Shown piece after piece: positions 41,239-54,122 of a stretch of DNA of 64,000 bases. Source of the DNA: Prostheceraeus crozeri (taxonomy: Eukaryota > Platyhelminthes > Polycladida > Euryleptidae); contig CAJQUW010003176.1 in assembly GCA_907163375.1 (NCBI GenBank), positions 62,001 through 126,000 of the forward strand. Direction: 5' to 3'. The notes beneath the pieces were generated by a model. It made no database searches and was not told the origin of the DNA. It was given only the letters and a program-made list of their open reading frames with translations. Positions within the stretch are counted from its first letter, which is position 1. Each line of letters opens with the position of its first letter. The translations under genes were made by a program, and so were the position numbers.

Positions 41239-43345
41239 ACCCTAACAGAGAAAGCTCGCTTTGATTTGCAACCTGACTATATTTCCATGAATAATCAACG
41301 TGCTATGAATTTAGCTTTAATTGATGAGCGGACATCAACAGACAGACTACACTAGAGATTGGAGTTGGAGAATAGAAATAGAATTACCAACATCAAAAAA
41401 TTAACTGTCTGCACGTGCTTTTCGACATTATAAATTTTCCTGTGCATGACCATGCAGTAAAACAAAGAAATCTAAAACTTGGGTTTTATCAAAACATTTT
41501 GGATGAAACTAAATCAAAAATCACACGCGATCACAATTTCCTATTTTGCTTTCAAACTTAGAATTGCCGGTTTTTCCAAAATAATCGAGGTCTGACCGAC
41601 TAAAGCTTTCGAAGAGACCTTGACGAAGTTCATGTAAAAAGTGCAAATGTTTGCAAATAACCACCTTTTCTAGTTGCCAAGGTCACATCGATTTGACAAC
41701 TCGAAAAGGGCCACTAGTTCTATTCGATATTCTGAACAGCATGACTTGAGAGAAGAAGGAAGCATATACTGTACTTTCGCTTTGATAACTCACTCATTGC
41801 TCAGCTATTTCAAGAAATCGCTATGAAGGAGCCAATTGTATTTTGTTCCGTCTGCGACCAAAATTAGGAGACTCTGAATCCGATGTTTAAAGTCTGCATA
41901 CATAAATTCATATACTACCCCGGTACGCATATTCGACAATGTTTACTTAATTATCTCAAAAGACATAATCATAGTTATTGACAATAAGAAGTGACCAGCG
42001 GGTGTATGTGGGTCATTATTTCATATTAATTTATTTCCTTTGCGCAGCAACAAATGTGGATTATGACCAATTACAAATCCGCCACAACAGCAAGATCTCA
42101 GATATTTTGTCTGCTATTTGAATTATTACATAATTCCTTTGGGATGGATCATCAAGCTACAATTACGATAACATTTGACAAATTTCCTTAGTTTCTCACA
42201 ACAGAGCTGACTAAGAGTCCACTTTCATTTGTCAGCATCTTGTCTTAGCCAATTGAATTATAGGAGATTGCCTGAAAAGCTTCCTACTATTTACTTCGCC
42301 ATATCCTTTCGAGCAAACAGGAAAAGATAAACGAACAAATGCAGCAAGTGAAAATTTCATGTACGATTTCATTCAATAGTCAGTTGAATTCAACTGTGTA
42401 TTATCAGGAAATTTACTAATACCCGAAGCAAGAAAACTTTAAGTGAGCCATGTGCATTAACAAATGCTCATATCTTGATTACAGCGCGCTGCGATCTCAT
42501 TTTTCTCGTAAGGCATTACATTGGTCTATAATGTTACTTTGTAATGCATTCAATAGTTTCATTGTAACTCCATCAAATTGAGGCACATTAATATCTTTCA
42601 TTTTTGGCAAAAAGATTCAGATATTCAAAGATTCAAATATTTGAAATCTTTTGAGTCTGAAACCTGCATTCACGGTTAAGCTTGATGATGATTCTAACTT
42701 CAAGAAGTAAGCTATATTCTATCTATTCCATATGACGAATCAAATATCCTGAAGCATATGTGATTTTTCAGAAAATAGAAAAATTCATCAAAATCTGTCA
42801 GATGATCGATGCGTGTGTCTTTCTGTCTGTCATATACCCTCGTGCATTACTCTAGTTGAATAGATCATAGATCATTCATAAGTAAATTTGGCTTGCATTC
42901 TGATTCCATGCTTTGTGTGATTAATTCATCTGAATCAGATTTTGCCATTTTTATGAGAATGCTAGTATGAAAACACTTAAGCAGGTTTCAAACAATTTTT
43001 GATGTCTTTGTATAATTGCTGAAGCAGAAATGTAATCGTTATTGGAAAATAATCTGTGAAAATGATCCAAGTATATGCAATCCATGCTTATGGTATTTAG
43101 TCGTTGTTGTGAAGTGCCTTAGGCATTCAGCGCATGATTGGAAGTTTTGAAATTTTAAATTTGAATTTGATTTTCAATGCTTACATGAGAGTGTATCTCA
43201 TGCAGTCATACGACCTACTGTCATCATTTTCTGAAGCGTCTCGTAATTCAAATTACCAGCAAGAAGAATTTGGCCATCGTTTTTTAGGATGCTTGTGACA
43301 TTCTTTATATTGCTATTTTGGTCGTGGGACAACGCGTAGCATATT
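41239..43345. other. no gene recognised
   Basis: AT-rich sequence with no credible frame, RNA gene or clear repeat. Confidence 0.5.
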
Positions 43346-43693
43346 TTGTTTATTGAGAGAAGCCTGAAAGAAAAAATGCTGTACACGAGAAGATATGTTG
43401 CACCAATTTCAGTGACTTTTTGTACGATAATTCGAGACCACACTGTACGTCTTCAGATGCAAAGAAGAGGCTGTTTGAAATCGGACTTTCCTCCTTGTTT
43501 CCCGGGCCTATCTCCATCTGACTATTACTTGTTTTCTCCGATGAAGAATGTGTTGAGAGGTCAATCCTTCACAGAACGTACAGAAGAAGTCTTGTCAGCA
43601 ATAAATCACTGTTTCGAATCAAAAGACCGGCATTTTCTGCTGGAAAGCATTCATAAGGCTGTCAAGGAGATGGCAGAGGTGCATCAATATTGA
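43346..43693 (+). pseudogene. mariner/Tc1 transposase C-terminal fragment
   Basis: The frame contains PCFPGLSPSDYYLFSPMKNVLRGQSF and then EVLSAINHCFESKDRHFL, matching the end of the mariner DDE domain (P-x-SPDLxPxDYxLF-x-LK-x-LxG-x-F). The last catalytic Asp is the one in SPSDYY. The first two acidic residues and the N-terminal helix-turn-helix domain are missing from this frame. It is an old, truncated copy. Confidence 0.8.
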
Positions 43694-46600
43694 TGTGATT
43701 ATTTCGAAGACCCATCGAATAGTGATTGGCCTGCATAGAAGAAATAATTTTACTTCTTTTATTTGGAATTGAATGTATTTAATAGGAATTGAATTGATCA
43801 TTTTTTTTCAAGTGATGATCTTTGCCCTGCATGTATCAGTGGAAAATAAAATTAATATTTTGCATAAATTTGATCAAAATTGAACTAGAGAGCTGATGAT
43901 GTGAAAAGTAATTGCATCAGATTAACATGAGGAATTTAGGATCGCATTTATATAGGCAATGTGTGCTAAAGTATGCAATTAATTAGTTGAAAAACAAAAG
44001 AATTATAATTAAATTTCTATTGCTCAAAACATTTTCATCAAACTATAAGTATATCTTTATTGAAGTCCTACATGTCAGGAGTCGGTAAGAAATTTTACAA
44101 AGGAGAATCAAAGCGCGTCGCTAGCTGTAGTTCACAATAAGTCAAAGAGTATAGAAGCAGGGGAACTCGTCACACAGCATTCCAGAAAGATGTTGGAGAT
44201 GTCAAGGACAGGAGAATATGATGTGCCTGGATTCATTGTACCGAAATAATTGGTTCCTAAATGAAGACATGACACAAACATTTCCGATAATAGGACCTGA
44301 CTTTTGTTGTTTGGAAGATTTGTGTGACTGCTAATGTATGCATTGTCCCTGCGGAATATGCAGACGTGCATTATTGTTCTATATAAATAACAATCATTTG
44401 CTAAATGTGTCGAACATATCGAAGTCAAGGTTATTAAGCTTCACTTAATTTTCTTCAAGCAGTTAGAAGCAATTTGAAAGACAATTTATCTTTTAATGAT
44501 AATTTAATAGAACCAGTCTTTATATTTTTGGATGATGATGCAACATTTGTTTACCAGCCACAAAGACAGAAGTGTGTTAAAATCAGTAAATGACTCTAAA
44601 TGTGACATTTCTTGTAATGAAATAAAAATGGTTGCTGTGTATGTTGAATACAACATGTGTGTGATGCCAAAAAGTCACTGGCACTGTTGAATTAACTATC
44701 CTATCTATCTGTGCAGTAGATATCTACAATCTTCAAAATGAATGCTACAATTTTGATATGAAAAGAATGTGTGTTCAATGGCTCCCACCGATTTTGAAGA
44801 TTTCTTGACCCGAGAGCCTATGTGAACTGACAAAAATTGCAATGTGGCGGTCACACTGTAGCGGCGGCGAATGCATTTCAAAAGATGTCACATACATCAT
44901 TTGTAGTGAGTAAATATAAAACTTGATGTGAAGATATACATTAAAAAGCAATGACCTTACTTCATGTATGATTCGACCATGTGCAACAGGATGAGGTGCA
45001 GCAACACTCGATTTTTTGCAGTTAAATGTCGTTCCTTGAAAAAATCATATTATGGATGTTCTTTAGTATGTCTCCTATCTAAATAAATTGTTGCAAAACG
45101 TGAAAATTTGTCAGTAGTCTCTGATGGGTCACAAAATTGAAATTATTTAAAAATGAGGAGTGCGATCTTCAGGATCAAATGCGCATCAAATACTTCGGCA
45201 GGTTATAGATTCAAAGGAAATGAAATTTTAAAATAAAGTGAATATATACAGGATGCATAGCATTTGAATATCAATTCTTCTGAGCTCTCAAGAAATATTT
45301 AGTAGAGGAGTAACTTCTTGATATCGTTAAATTGGACATGTCACATAAGTCGGTCCCGCTATGAATTAAGTGCAAGCACGTTTACTTTATCTGCTTGTCG
45401 ATAAAATAATTGCGTCCCTTTTCCAGTCCCTTCAGATCTTCGAAACTAACATTCCATGAAACAGTGGATTAAGTACAATTCGAGTATGCTGCTCGTGATG
45501 GTCACATTCATTTTGTATTTTGAGTTTGTCCTGTAACTGAGTAGTTTTGAATACTTAAGTAAATAAACAAACCTTCAATTGAATACTTCATTAATTTGCT
45601 TCGCAGATGATGTATCATATTTATCTTTCTCATAAACTGTAATAGTTGTGAGATGATGTTCTTGGGGATCCTTACTTGTTTGTGATTAGATTTTAACCTG
45701 TGACTTCCTAATCACTAAGACATGTCATTAAGTACTACGTCACGGAATCACCCAAAAGCAAAATTGCAATGATTTTATGTTCATAGAATGGAAATGTGTG
45801 AGATGAGAAGAACAACTGCTAAAACGAAGATGAAATATAAAACTAGATGTCTGATCCCTCAAGTAACAAGTGCATCTGCAGATAGACTTGTTCAGTTTGC
45901 AAACATTTTTTGCCAGCGTGCACTATCTCGCCCTCAAAATTTGTGTGTCCCAGCTATTAGCCAGTTTCATTATGCATTTTTTCAAGAATATGAAGCACGT
46001 TATCACCATCACCTATCGTGATCGAGTGCCAGCGACAAGTTGATTATGTGTCTAAGTTTGACTGCTATAAATAGTGGATTTTAACACGTGAGATTTCTAT
46101 TTACCATCATGCTGCTGTATATCTAAGATTTTAATCCGGCACTGACATAAGTACAAATCACCGTATAAATTTTCAACAAATGAAATTAATATCATTACCT
46201 CAGAAGAAGTCAGCAATGTTAACTATGGGCAGCAGAAATGTCTACATCAATATAGGACAATGTTAAGTAATTCTCCATCGATACACCCTCTCATTCATTT
46301 TTCTATCAAACTCATGAGCTGTGCAAAAAATGCGCTTGAAGAAATTTTGAAAAAGATGAGCGCCATGTGAGCGAGAGGAAGCTTTAACAACGTACTTGAA
46401 CTGAACGGTGTTTATTTTGAAATCTGTGAAGTTGAAGTGAGCGCCGCTCAAAAGTTTCGTTAACTTTTCATTCTCTAATGACTCCTTGCTTGGGATTAGG
46501 CCTGAAATATTTTCTTAAACCAAATTGATCCATGCTTTGTTTTATTGGGTAGCCGCTTTATGTGTTTGTAGAATTACTAATTTCTTTAGTATTCGTGCAC

Positions 46601-47370
46601 CAATTAAATAATGAGAACATTAGACTGCACAGAGATAGAAGTGACTTTAGAAGACACTTATGAGCCACTTTGTTTGTTTTCTGGACTTTCGTATATCAAA
46701 TTGCAAATGACAACATCACGTGTTTCAAAGTACGCACTGCAATCAAAGAGACTTCCACCCGTCATGTTCATATTCACAATGCAAATAATTAGATTGGTGG
46801 GTGTGCTCTCAAATCAGTTGTGAAATCACCGGGTTTCAAGGGCAGATTGATTGTGTGCAAATCTTTGAAAGTACATTTCTTTTCATCAGTGCATTATGTA
46901 CTCTTGAGCATGTCACTCGGAGATTTTCAAGGATTATTGCATTATTAACAGTTGAATATTTTGTGCTTCATTTTTAAGTTTGTAAATAGGGATATGTAAT
47001 ATAATAAGTAATGCAAATATCTGTTCTTCATGCATTATCCGTTCAACTTATGAACATGTTCTTTAAGCACTCGAGTTCATGTTTTCCATCAGCAGATGCT
47101 GTGAAGTGCGTCCACCACTCCAACTGGCTCCACAAATGAGCAATTTCCTAAAATCTTCCTGACTTATCAATGCTAAAAAATCGTTCAGGAATTTCTGGCC
47201 CAGACTACAAGCAAAGACAAAGTCGTCATTCTTTGATTATAATCGAACATTATAATAAATCGGACAAGTATTTTGTCCGACCACTGATTCCTCCAGTGGC
47301 AACGTTTTGAACGTCTGCACGTCTGTAGCTTCTGTTTCAGATAGCTCGAGCAAATTTATCTTCGACTGAA
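43694..47370. other. no gene recognised
   Basis: Short frames only; no convincing exon or repeat. Confidence 0.5.
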
Positions 47371-47675
47371 TTAAGTCGCCTCCAAACAGTTTTTCATAGA
47401 AAGATTTGAACCTGATGAAAGCTCAGATAAGGAGGTAGAGAGGAAGCTGCTGACCACACCGATGATGTAGCGATTTAACCTGCGAGAAATCAGCCTTGGT
47501 CGCCCGGAAAAACTTTCATTAGGTAGCTGATACCCTCGTCGGAACAAAATGTAGACGTTACTTTTGGACTTTCCAGCTGTTGTGACAGTCTCAACTGGGC
47601 AGCCACTTCGGATGAAAGTCTCAGCTGGACCCACTGCAAGACCATCTGGCAAGCCTTCACTTCAAAATTTCTCAT
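47371..47675 (-). pseudogene. possible mariner helix-turn-helix fragment
   Basis: Across two phases, the minus strand gives a helical start (MRNFEVKACQMVLQWVQL...AAQLR) and then KSNVYILFRRGYQLPNESFSGRPRLI. The last part fits the mariner N-terminal ending (TVYxWFxxFxxG...DxxRSGRP). It is frameshifted and weak; no transposase core follows. Confidence 0.4.
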
Positions 47676-47782
47676 TTTCGATCAGCACTGACAGACAAAA
47701 TAAATTATCTGATTCGATATCATTCTAATCACACATTCGCTGTGAACCTTCATTATTCACTTATTTATCTTGCCAATATAGT

Positions 47783-48504
47783 CCGGCAGCCAGAGCGAGT
47801 TTCCGCAAGGAACGAGGCCGAAAATGAGACTTTCACAGAATGATGTGCACACTCTGCCTGCTACGAATCTGCACATCTGCCGAATTCTAGTTTTGTTTCT
47901 CTTCTTGTCAGACCGGATCAAATAAAAGGTTAATCCAATGGGAAGCAGATAGCAGTTTTTGGTTAAAATGAACTTATCTGCAAAATAGTTTGCTCTTATC
48001 AACTGAAAAGTACAAAGTATAGAGCCACTATCTCCGGCATGATATGTATACAGGTCATTTCCAATCATTTGCATGTGACATTATCATGCTTGTGATCAGC
48101 TATGCATTCGAGAAGAGAATGTGGTTCCTTGTGGATAAAGTGGGCCAACATGTTGGTGTTTGCCGACAGTAGGAGCCTTGTCAAAATTGAATGTGTTAAG
48201 CTCCATAGATAAATGTTCATGAATATGATAAGAACTGACCTGAAGACATTCCTTGTAAACAATTATGGATCTAAACTTAGTACTTTAGTACTCAGTTGAT
48301 AAGAGAAAACATAGAAAATTTCGTTTTTGTAAAAAACTGCGATCTGTGTCCTATTGGATTAGCATGTGTTTTTCTTTGATCCCGTCTGACAACTAACTAA
48401 AACTTAGCAGACGTGCAGATTCGTAGTAAGCATAGGGTATACATCATTCTGTGAAGGTCTCATTTTCGGCATCGTTTCCTGCAGAAACTCGCTCTGGCTG
48501 CCGG
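47783..48504. mobile_element. TIR element of 722 bp
   Basis: CCGGCAGCCAGAGCGAGTTTC at 47783 and its complement ending at 48504 start arms of about 110 bp that remain alike (GCCGAAAATGAGAC, TTCACAGAATGATGT, CTACGAATCTGCAC). The interior has no transposase. Target duplication is not clear. Confidence 0.8.
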
Positions 48505-51500
48505 TCTAACAGAGGTTCCAATCTAATGCGTGTAGGTGATGAGTCGTGCGTTTATCAAGAAATGCTGTCAGCAAATGAAAGAATTGGATTACACCTCCAC
48601 CAAGTTATGATATTTGTTCAAGAATTTTGTACAAATCAGAAAAGTCAGAAATCGTCAAACTGCTTCCATGAACTGTTTCGTCTAATTGTTGTCCGCTTTG
48701 CACATTGTAGGTGTTTTATTTCACACATCAAAATGGGTTTGAGGTTGTCTATTCATGCAATAAATTGGCAAATTGAAGGAGAAAATTCAAAAGATTAGAA
48801 TCAAAATAATGAAGAATATTGTATTCGAAAAGCCTGGCTATTTCATGAAGCCTGCTTATGATTATTCAATGAGGACTGAATCTAGGAGAACTGAAGAGAA
48901 TTTCTTCGAACAATCTATTAAAAGTAAACTTAAAAACAAATGGTTCCGATATTTTGCAGTCAGCTTCATCTAGCCAAAATCAAAATCACGAAAAGTGTTG
49001 TACATTGTTGGAGGATCCCATTTTCTTAAGCGAAGATGTCTGAATTTCATGGAAGAGTCGAAAAATATAGATTTACCTCAGTGCCTTATGTTCTTTATCA
49101 ACCGCTGGCTATAAGTTGATAATTACCATCCATTTTATTAACATAAAATGAACATAAATACATGTTGTGTATTACAAACATATACCAAATTTAAATATAA
49201 TTTGAAACTAACAATTGGCACGGGATTCTCGGATGTTTACACAGATCTGGTATGTTTTTCATACGAAAGCTCACTCACTTTATAGCGATACGAACCATTC
49301 CATATGTGATTGGTTGTTTTACGATGAAATACGAGTTGCTCGCATGTTTTATACACGAGGCCCTATGCAAATTCGGCCTCATTTGTATAGCTTTCGTATG
49401 TAGAGTTTTAAATCACCTAGCAGAAAAATATATTTATTACATACTACTTTCAAATAACTGCTGTCAGTAATATCAGTCATGTGTATTCTTTTGGATAGTG
49501 TGGTATTTAGAGTACATAAGCTACGTAATAGTTGTTGCACGAGTGCGACAACTATTTTGTTCAACAGCTTGTCTGTCTCAGTATTCAAGTAAGCCCCCTG
49601 TCTATCTCATAGTGAGAGCGCAATCGCCTCTCGTCTTCAATTCACACCTGGAATCATCAAAACTGACTGCGGGAGCTTTAGCATGCTTCTCGAGTATACT
49701 ATCTCTTAGTATGTTGCCCCGCACTGAACTGTCAACAGAACTGACAGCCTTATCTTTTGAATTATTAATCGGAAATTAACCGAAAAATAGTTCCTTCATC
49801 CCTTTCCTACTTTGTTACTAAGTCCAACACACCACCAGCATCTGGTGGCAGTCACGCACCGAATTGGTCTGTAGAATTCGATGCAATAATTCTGAAATGT
49901 CTATCTCTCTACGACAAGTTTGCTCTCCACTCCAGTCATTTCCTATCTTACGACGAGATGGAAAGGTTCCAATTTGCTGCGAAGCAAGAAATTGATGCCT
50001 GTATCGGGGGAAGTATACCACGAATTTGAATTGTTTGCAATTTAATATCTATTACATTATCCAATAATCATCAGATCTATCTAAAGCTGATTTAGAACCG
50101 CTTGGAATTGGGTAATTTGCAGTGACTAATGAGCAACTACAAGTGACTCATTGACATACTGTAATTGGAGTTTCCTTCCAATAAATTAGCAATTTCCCTG
50201 TCGTTCCACAACTGACTTCAGGAAAATTCATCTTGCCACCTTAAGTTTGATATTTGCCGCGCGATTGTTCAATTGTCTCTGAAAAAATTACTGTGACACT
50301 CCTAGCTGAAATTTGATGCCTTCTATCTTTCTTGCACAACTGAATTTGAAATAGCTCCGCATCTCTTTCGTTGGAGTGCCGACAAGTGCTCCTGTGCAAC
50401 AGATAACTTGTCGCACTGGACCTATACTTGTCGTTCGCCGTTGAACAAATAAGAATCATTGTGTGATTAATGCTATGTATATAACTAATATTATATATTA
50501 CATTATCTATTATATATAAATGTAAAGCACGTTACATAGCGTCGTTACTTCTGGCCTAGTAATATTAACACGATTCTTAATTACATTCACTTTATGAATT
50601 GAGGTGACAAACATCACTTCAGTCAACAAACACACCTGTATATGCAACCATGTTGACTTACATATCTCAAACATAATTACATTTGCTTTCATCAATTTAT
50701 GATGTGCTTTTATTTGGGATTGATGATATGCTTAATTTCAAAATTGCATAATACATAATTGTCGATGGTTGAATACTCATAGATTATTCATTAAACGTCT
50801 TAGACTTACGTGCATTAAAATCGAATTCAGTATTGTAAGTTTGATTCTTAAATGTCACTATCTTACTACTTACAAAACAGCCGAAAGTGCCATGCGATCT
50901 TTATTGACAAAATGCCTTAAATCAGCATATTTTAAATTCAAGAATTCGGAAGTTGTAATTCAATTCTTATAAACATTATACCGAGGAAATCCTGATGTTT
51001 CATAGGTTATTTTTGTATGTATGCCTCTTTCTTAAGTGGGTAGTTTTGACCGGTAGTCCTCCCGAAATAATATTGAACGTGATGCGGAGTTTCAACATCG
51101 AGACGACAGAATTTTTTGAAAATTGGCTGACAGTGTGATTTTTCACGATGTCTTTTTCATGGTGCAAAGATTTTCGGATTTTTGGGATGGTCAAAAAAAA
51201 TATACAGTGTGCTTCTCATTATTGCTAGCTTTTATCAATATTTTAATATCAGTTTTTTGAATGATATTTTAGAACAAACAAGATATCAGAGCGTCACGGT
51301 ACACCTCACTAGGCCGTTGTTGAGTAGCCACTCATTAATTTATTACACAATTTCCAGTAGTAATCTTTTCATTTTAGAATGCCCATTTGTCTATTATATT
51401 TGCTTGGGTCTATAGGAGAAATCCTTTTTGTCACATTTATGGAATGACGTAAGTAGGTCTATAACCTGCAAAAGGGACCTCAAGTAATTCGCAATGTGTT

Positions 51501-52050
51501 CTTCGTACATTGTCATATGCATCATAACAAAGCACAACTAGACTTTAGAAGCAACAGTGAACGGTGCTTCAAAAATTTGCACGAATTTATAGCATGAGAA
51601 ATTTAAACCTTCAAAGTTATTGGATGTAAGGCTGTTGAATCGTCATGAAAAGAATGAAAATTACTGGGAAGTAAAGTCTAAATTTGAAATGTACATGAAT
51701 AATTCCAATGCAAACCTTACACATTGCCATATAAATCCTGACAAAGCATCGAAAATTGCCAAAGTCAATGTACATGTATTTTGTGACAATTTCAAAAGTA
51801 AACAGTCGTATTTTTTCTTGGGCAGATAGGAATCCACACAGTCTGAGAACAACCGCAACTATCAGCCACATGGCATCAGCAAAGCTCAACTTGAAATGAT
51901 CCTAAATTGAAATCGATCATGGAGAATTCAGATGACAATTGGATGAAGAATTGTCGATAGCATCATATTGCCACATATTTGATTCATAGATGCAAAGATA
52001 TCTCTTTAGATAGATGAAAAGATCGATAGTTGCATTTCACATTGGACGTA
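48505..52050. other. no gene recognised
   Basis: Short frames only. A small hairpin, GTTGTTGCACGAGTGCGACAACT, lies at 49522-49545. Confidence 0.5.
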
Positions 52051-52435
52051 GTATCACACAGGGATGCGGAGTCGGAGTCGGAGTCCTATCCAATTATAGG
52101 ACTCCGGACTCCGGCCTATAACTAGAGTCGAAATAAAATACAAGCAATTATCTATTCTCGTGCATGGCTGGGGATTTTCCTGCCTGGTAGAGACTGGAGA
52201 AAAACCGTATGGAGCACACATCAACAAAATGGGAGGATCCGAGTCGCATGCATCCGACTTAAACGACATTTGATAACAATTGATACAGCAATGATCAATA
52301 AAGATAGGTTCAGGTAAGTCTATAATGATCTATGATGTATGTTAAGTTTTTTAAAAAAAATTCAGGCTATATATACTTGCCACCCGGAGTCGGAGTCCTA
52401 TCAAAATGATAGGACTCCGTATCCCTGGTATCACA
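52051..52435. mobile_element. hAT-family MITE with perfect 8-bp duplication
   Basis: GTATCACA at 52051-52058 and again at 52428-52435 flank 52059-52427 (369 bp). The ends are CAGGGATGCGGAGTC and the complement of CAGGGATACGGAGTC. Each side also has a GGAGTCCTATC...GATAGGACTCC hairpin, so both ends fold. No coding capacity. Confidence 0.92.
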
Positions 52436-54122
52436 TGTAGATGTCGTTGGTTTGTGAAGAGAAATCAAATCTAACAATGACAGATATATAGACATCACTA
52501 ATGCTTTCCTTTAGCATTGTGTTGGTACGTATGGCTTTAGTACATAAATCATACCACAGTTGAAATGACATACGAAAAGCATACAAATCGATACAAAAAT
52601 AAACCAAACATTATTTTGGTATGCATCCTTCGTATGTGATTAGTAGCGAGAGATTTACAGTGTAAAGTCAGGAGAACATCCATAAAACGTGTTTTTATAT
52701 TCTATCTGATAGGTATCTCAATGGTCTTAAAGTCGCTACAATTTATAAATTTGTCAACGACGGACATTATCTGAGTCATACATCAAGGAATTATTTGCCA
52801 AAACCCCAAATCTTTGATTACTAGGTGGCAGCATCAGAATATCAGAATATCAGATGTTTATTTGCAAAACAATTTGCATAAACATTGGTAAACAATATGA
52901 GTAACTTTGAGTAAACATGATGTAGCACAAACATCATAAATGAGAGGAGAATGAGAGGAGGATACACCTTATGGATAAGTCTGATTAATTCAATGAATTA
53001 GCCAAGCTAGCAGATTCCCGTTAATTGATTGTAAACCACATCTATATTTTGTTTTATATGTATTCCTAATTTTCCGTCATTCAATCCTGAAGCTAAATTA
53101 ATTAATGTTACTTTGAGGATCAGCCACGAAGAATATGCATACTGATAAATATCAATTTACAAGAAACATGAAAAATTCGAATGATTTATATCTCACCTGT
53201 AAAAGAGCAGGAACTTAAAGAAGAGGCGAAATCCAAAATTGTGGCTGATCCTCGGGAGAAATTATTTGTTCAGTAAACCATTCAGTAGGTTCGTATAGTT
53301 CAACTGAGACTGCATCGATAGCAGTCGGTTAAATAACAGCATCTGAATACTTTTCACTTTCTGATAGTTGGCCAGACTTGATACTTTACAAAATCAATAT
53401 TGATGTGCATTGTCTAGCCGTCTGCAGTAAATGTTCAGTGTAATAAAACGAAGTCTAATCAGATCAATTCTAATGATTGTCCCTAATTTCGCTGGCCAGT
53501 GTTGTAAACTATGTTATAAATTTCATTTCGGTTGGCTTTAAGTCACACATAATGGCATAGAAATCAGCCTTTGATATGTTTGTCATGAAAGGTATATTCA
53601 ATTGTCTAATCCACAGAATTAGATTGTTTAATTGTATCACTTTGCTAGAAGTGCAAACTGATTCAAACAGATGTCACATGCAGGAACTTAATAAGTGGGC
53701 AAAAAGAAATTTTTAATACCTTATAGAGATAGGAAAAATAGTCGTGCGTCGCTTGCGGATTGCTCTGAATTCCTTCAAAATGCTCCGATCGCCACGATTC
53801 CTTCAGATTCGAAGAATTCAGATCATTACGCAAAAGTTTTCTCGATAATGTTGGGCCCTCCGATCCTTTTAAAAAAGTTAGCAGGCGCATGAAAAAACGC
53901 TCACAAACTTCTCTGTAGGACTTGACATCAACTGTGTCTCTTTGCTGTGTGATCCGGTTGATAACAGTCACTGAAACTTTGCACAATTTGGCGTGTTTAA
54001 TGTTGAACTGGCTGCTCATTGTTCGATTGCTATGGTACTTAGTCAGGAGATTGTGCCATTTCATTTACATGTTCCAATGCTTCCCTTCTAGTCAAACGGA
54101 AGAAGAGACGACCTGTCTAATT
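52436..54122. other. no gene recognised
   Basis: Short frames only; AT-rich. Confidence 0.5.
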
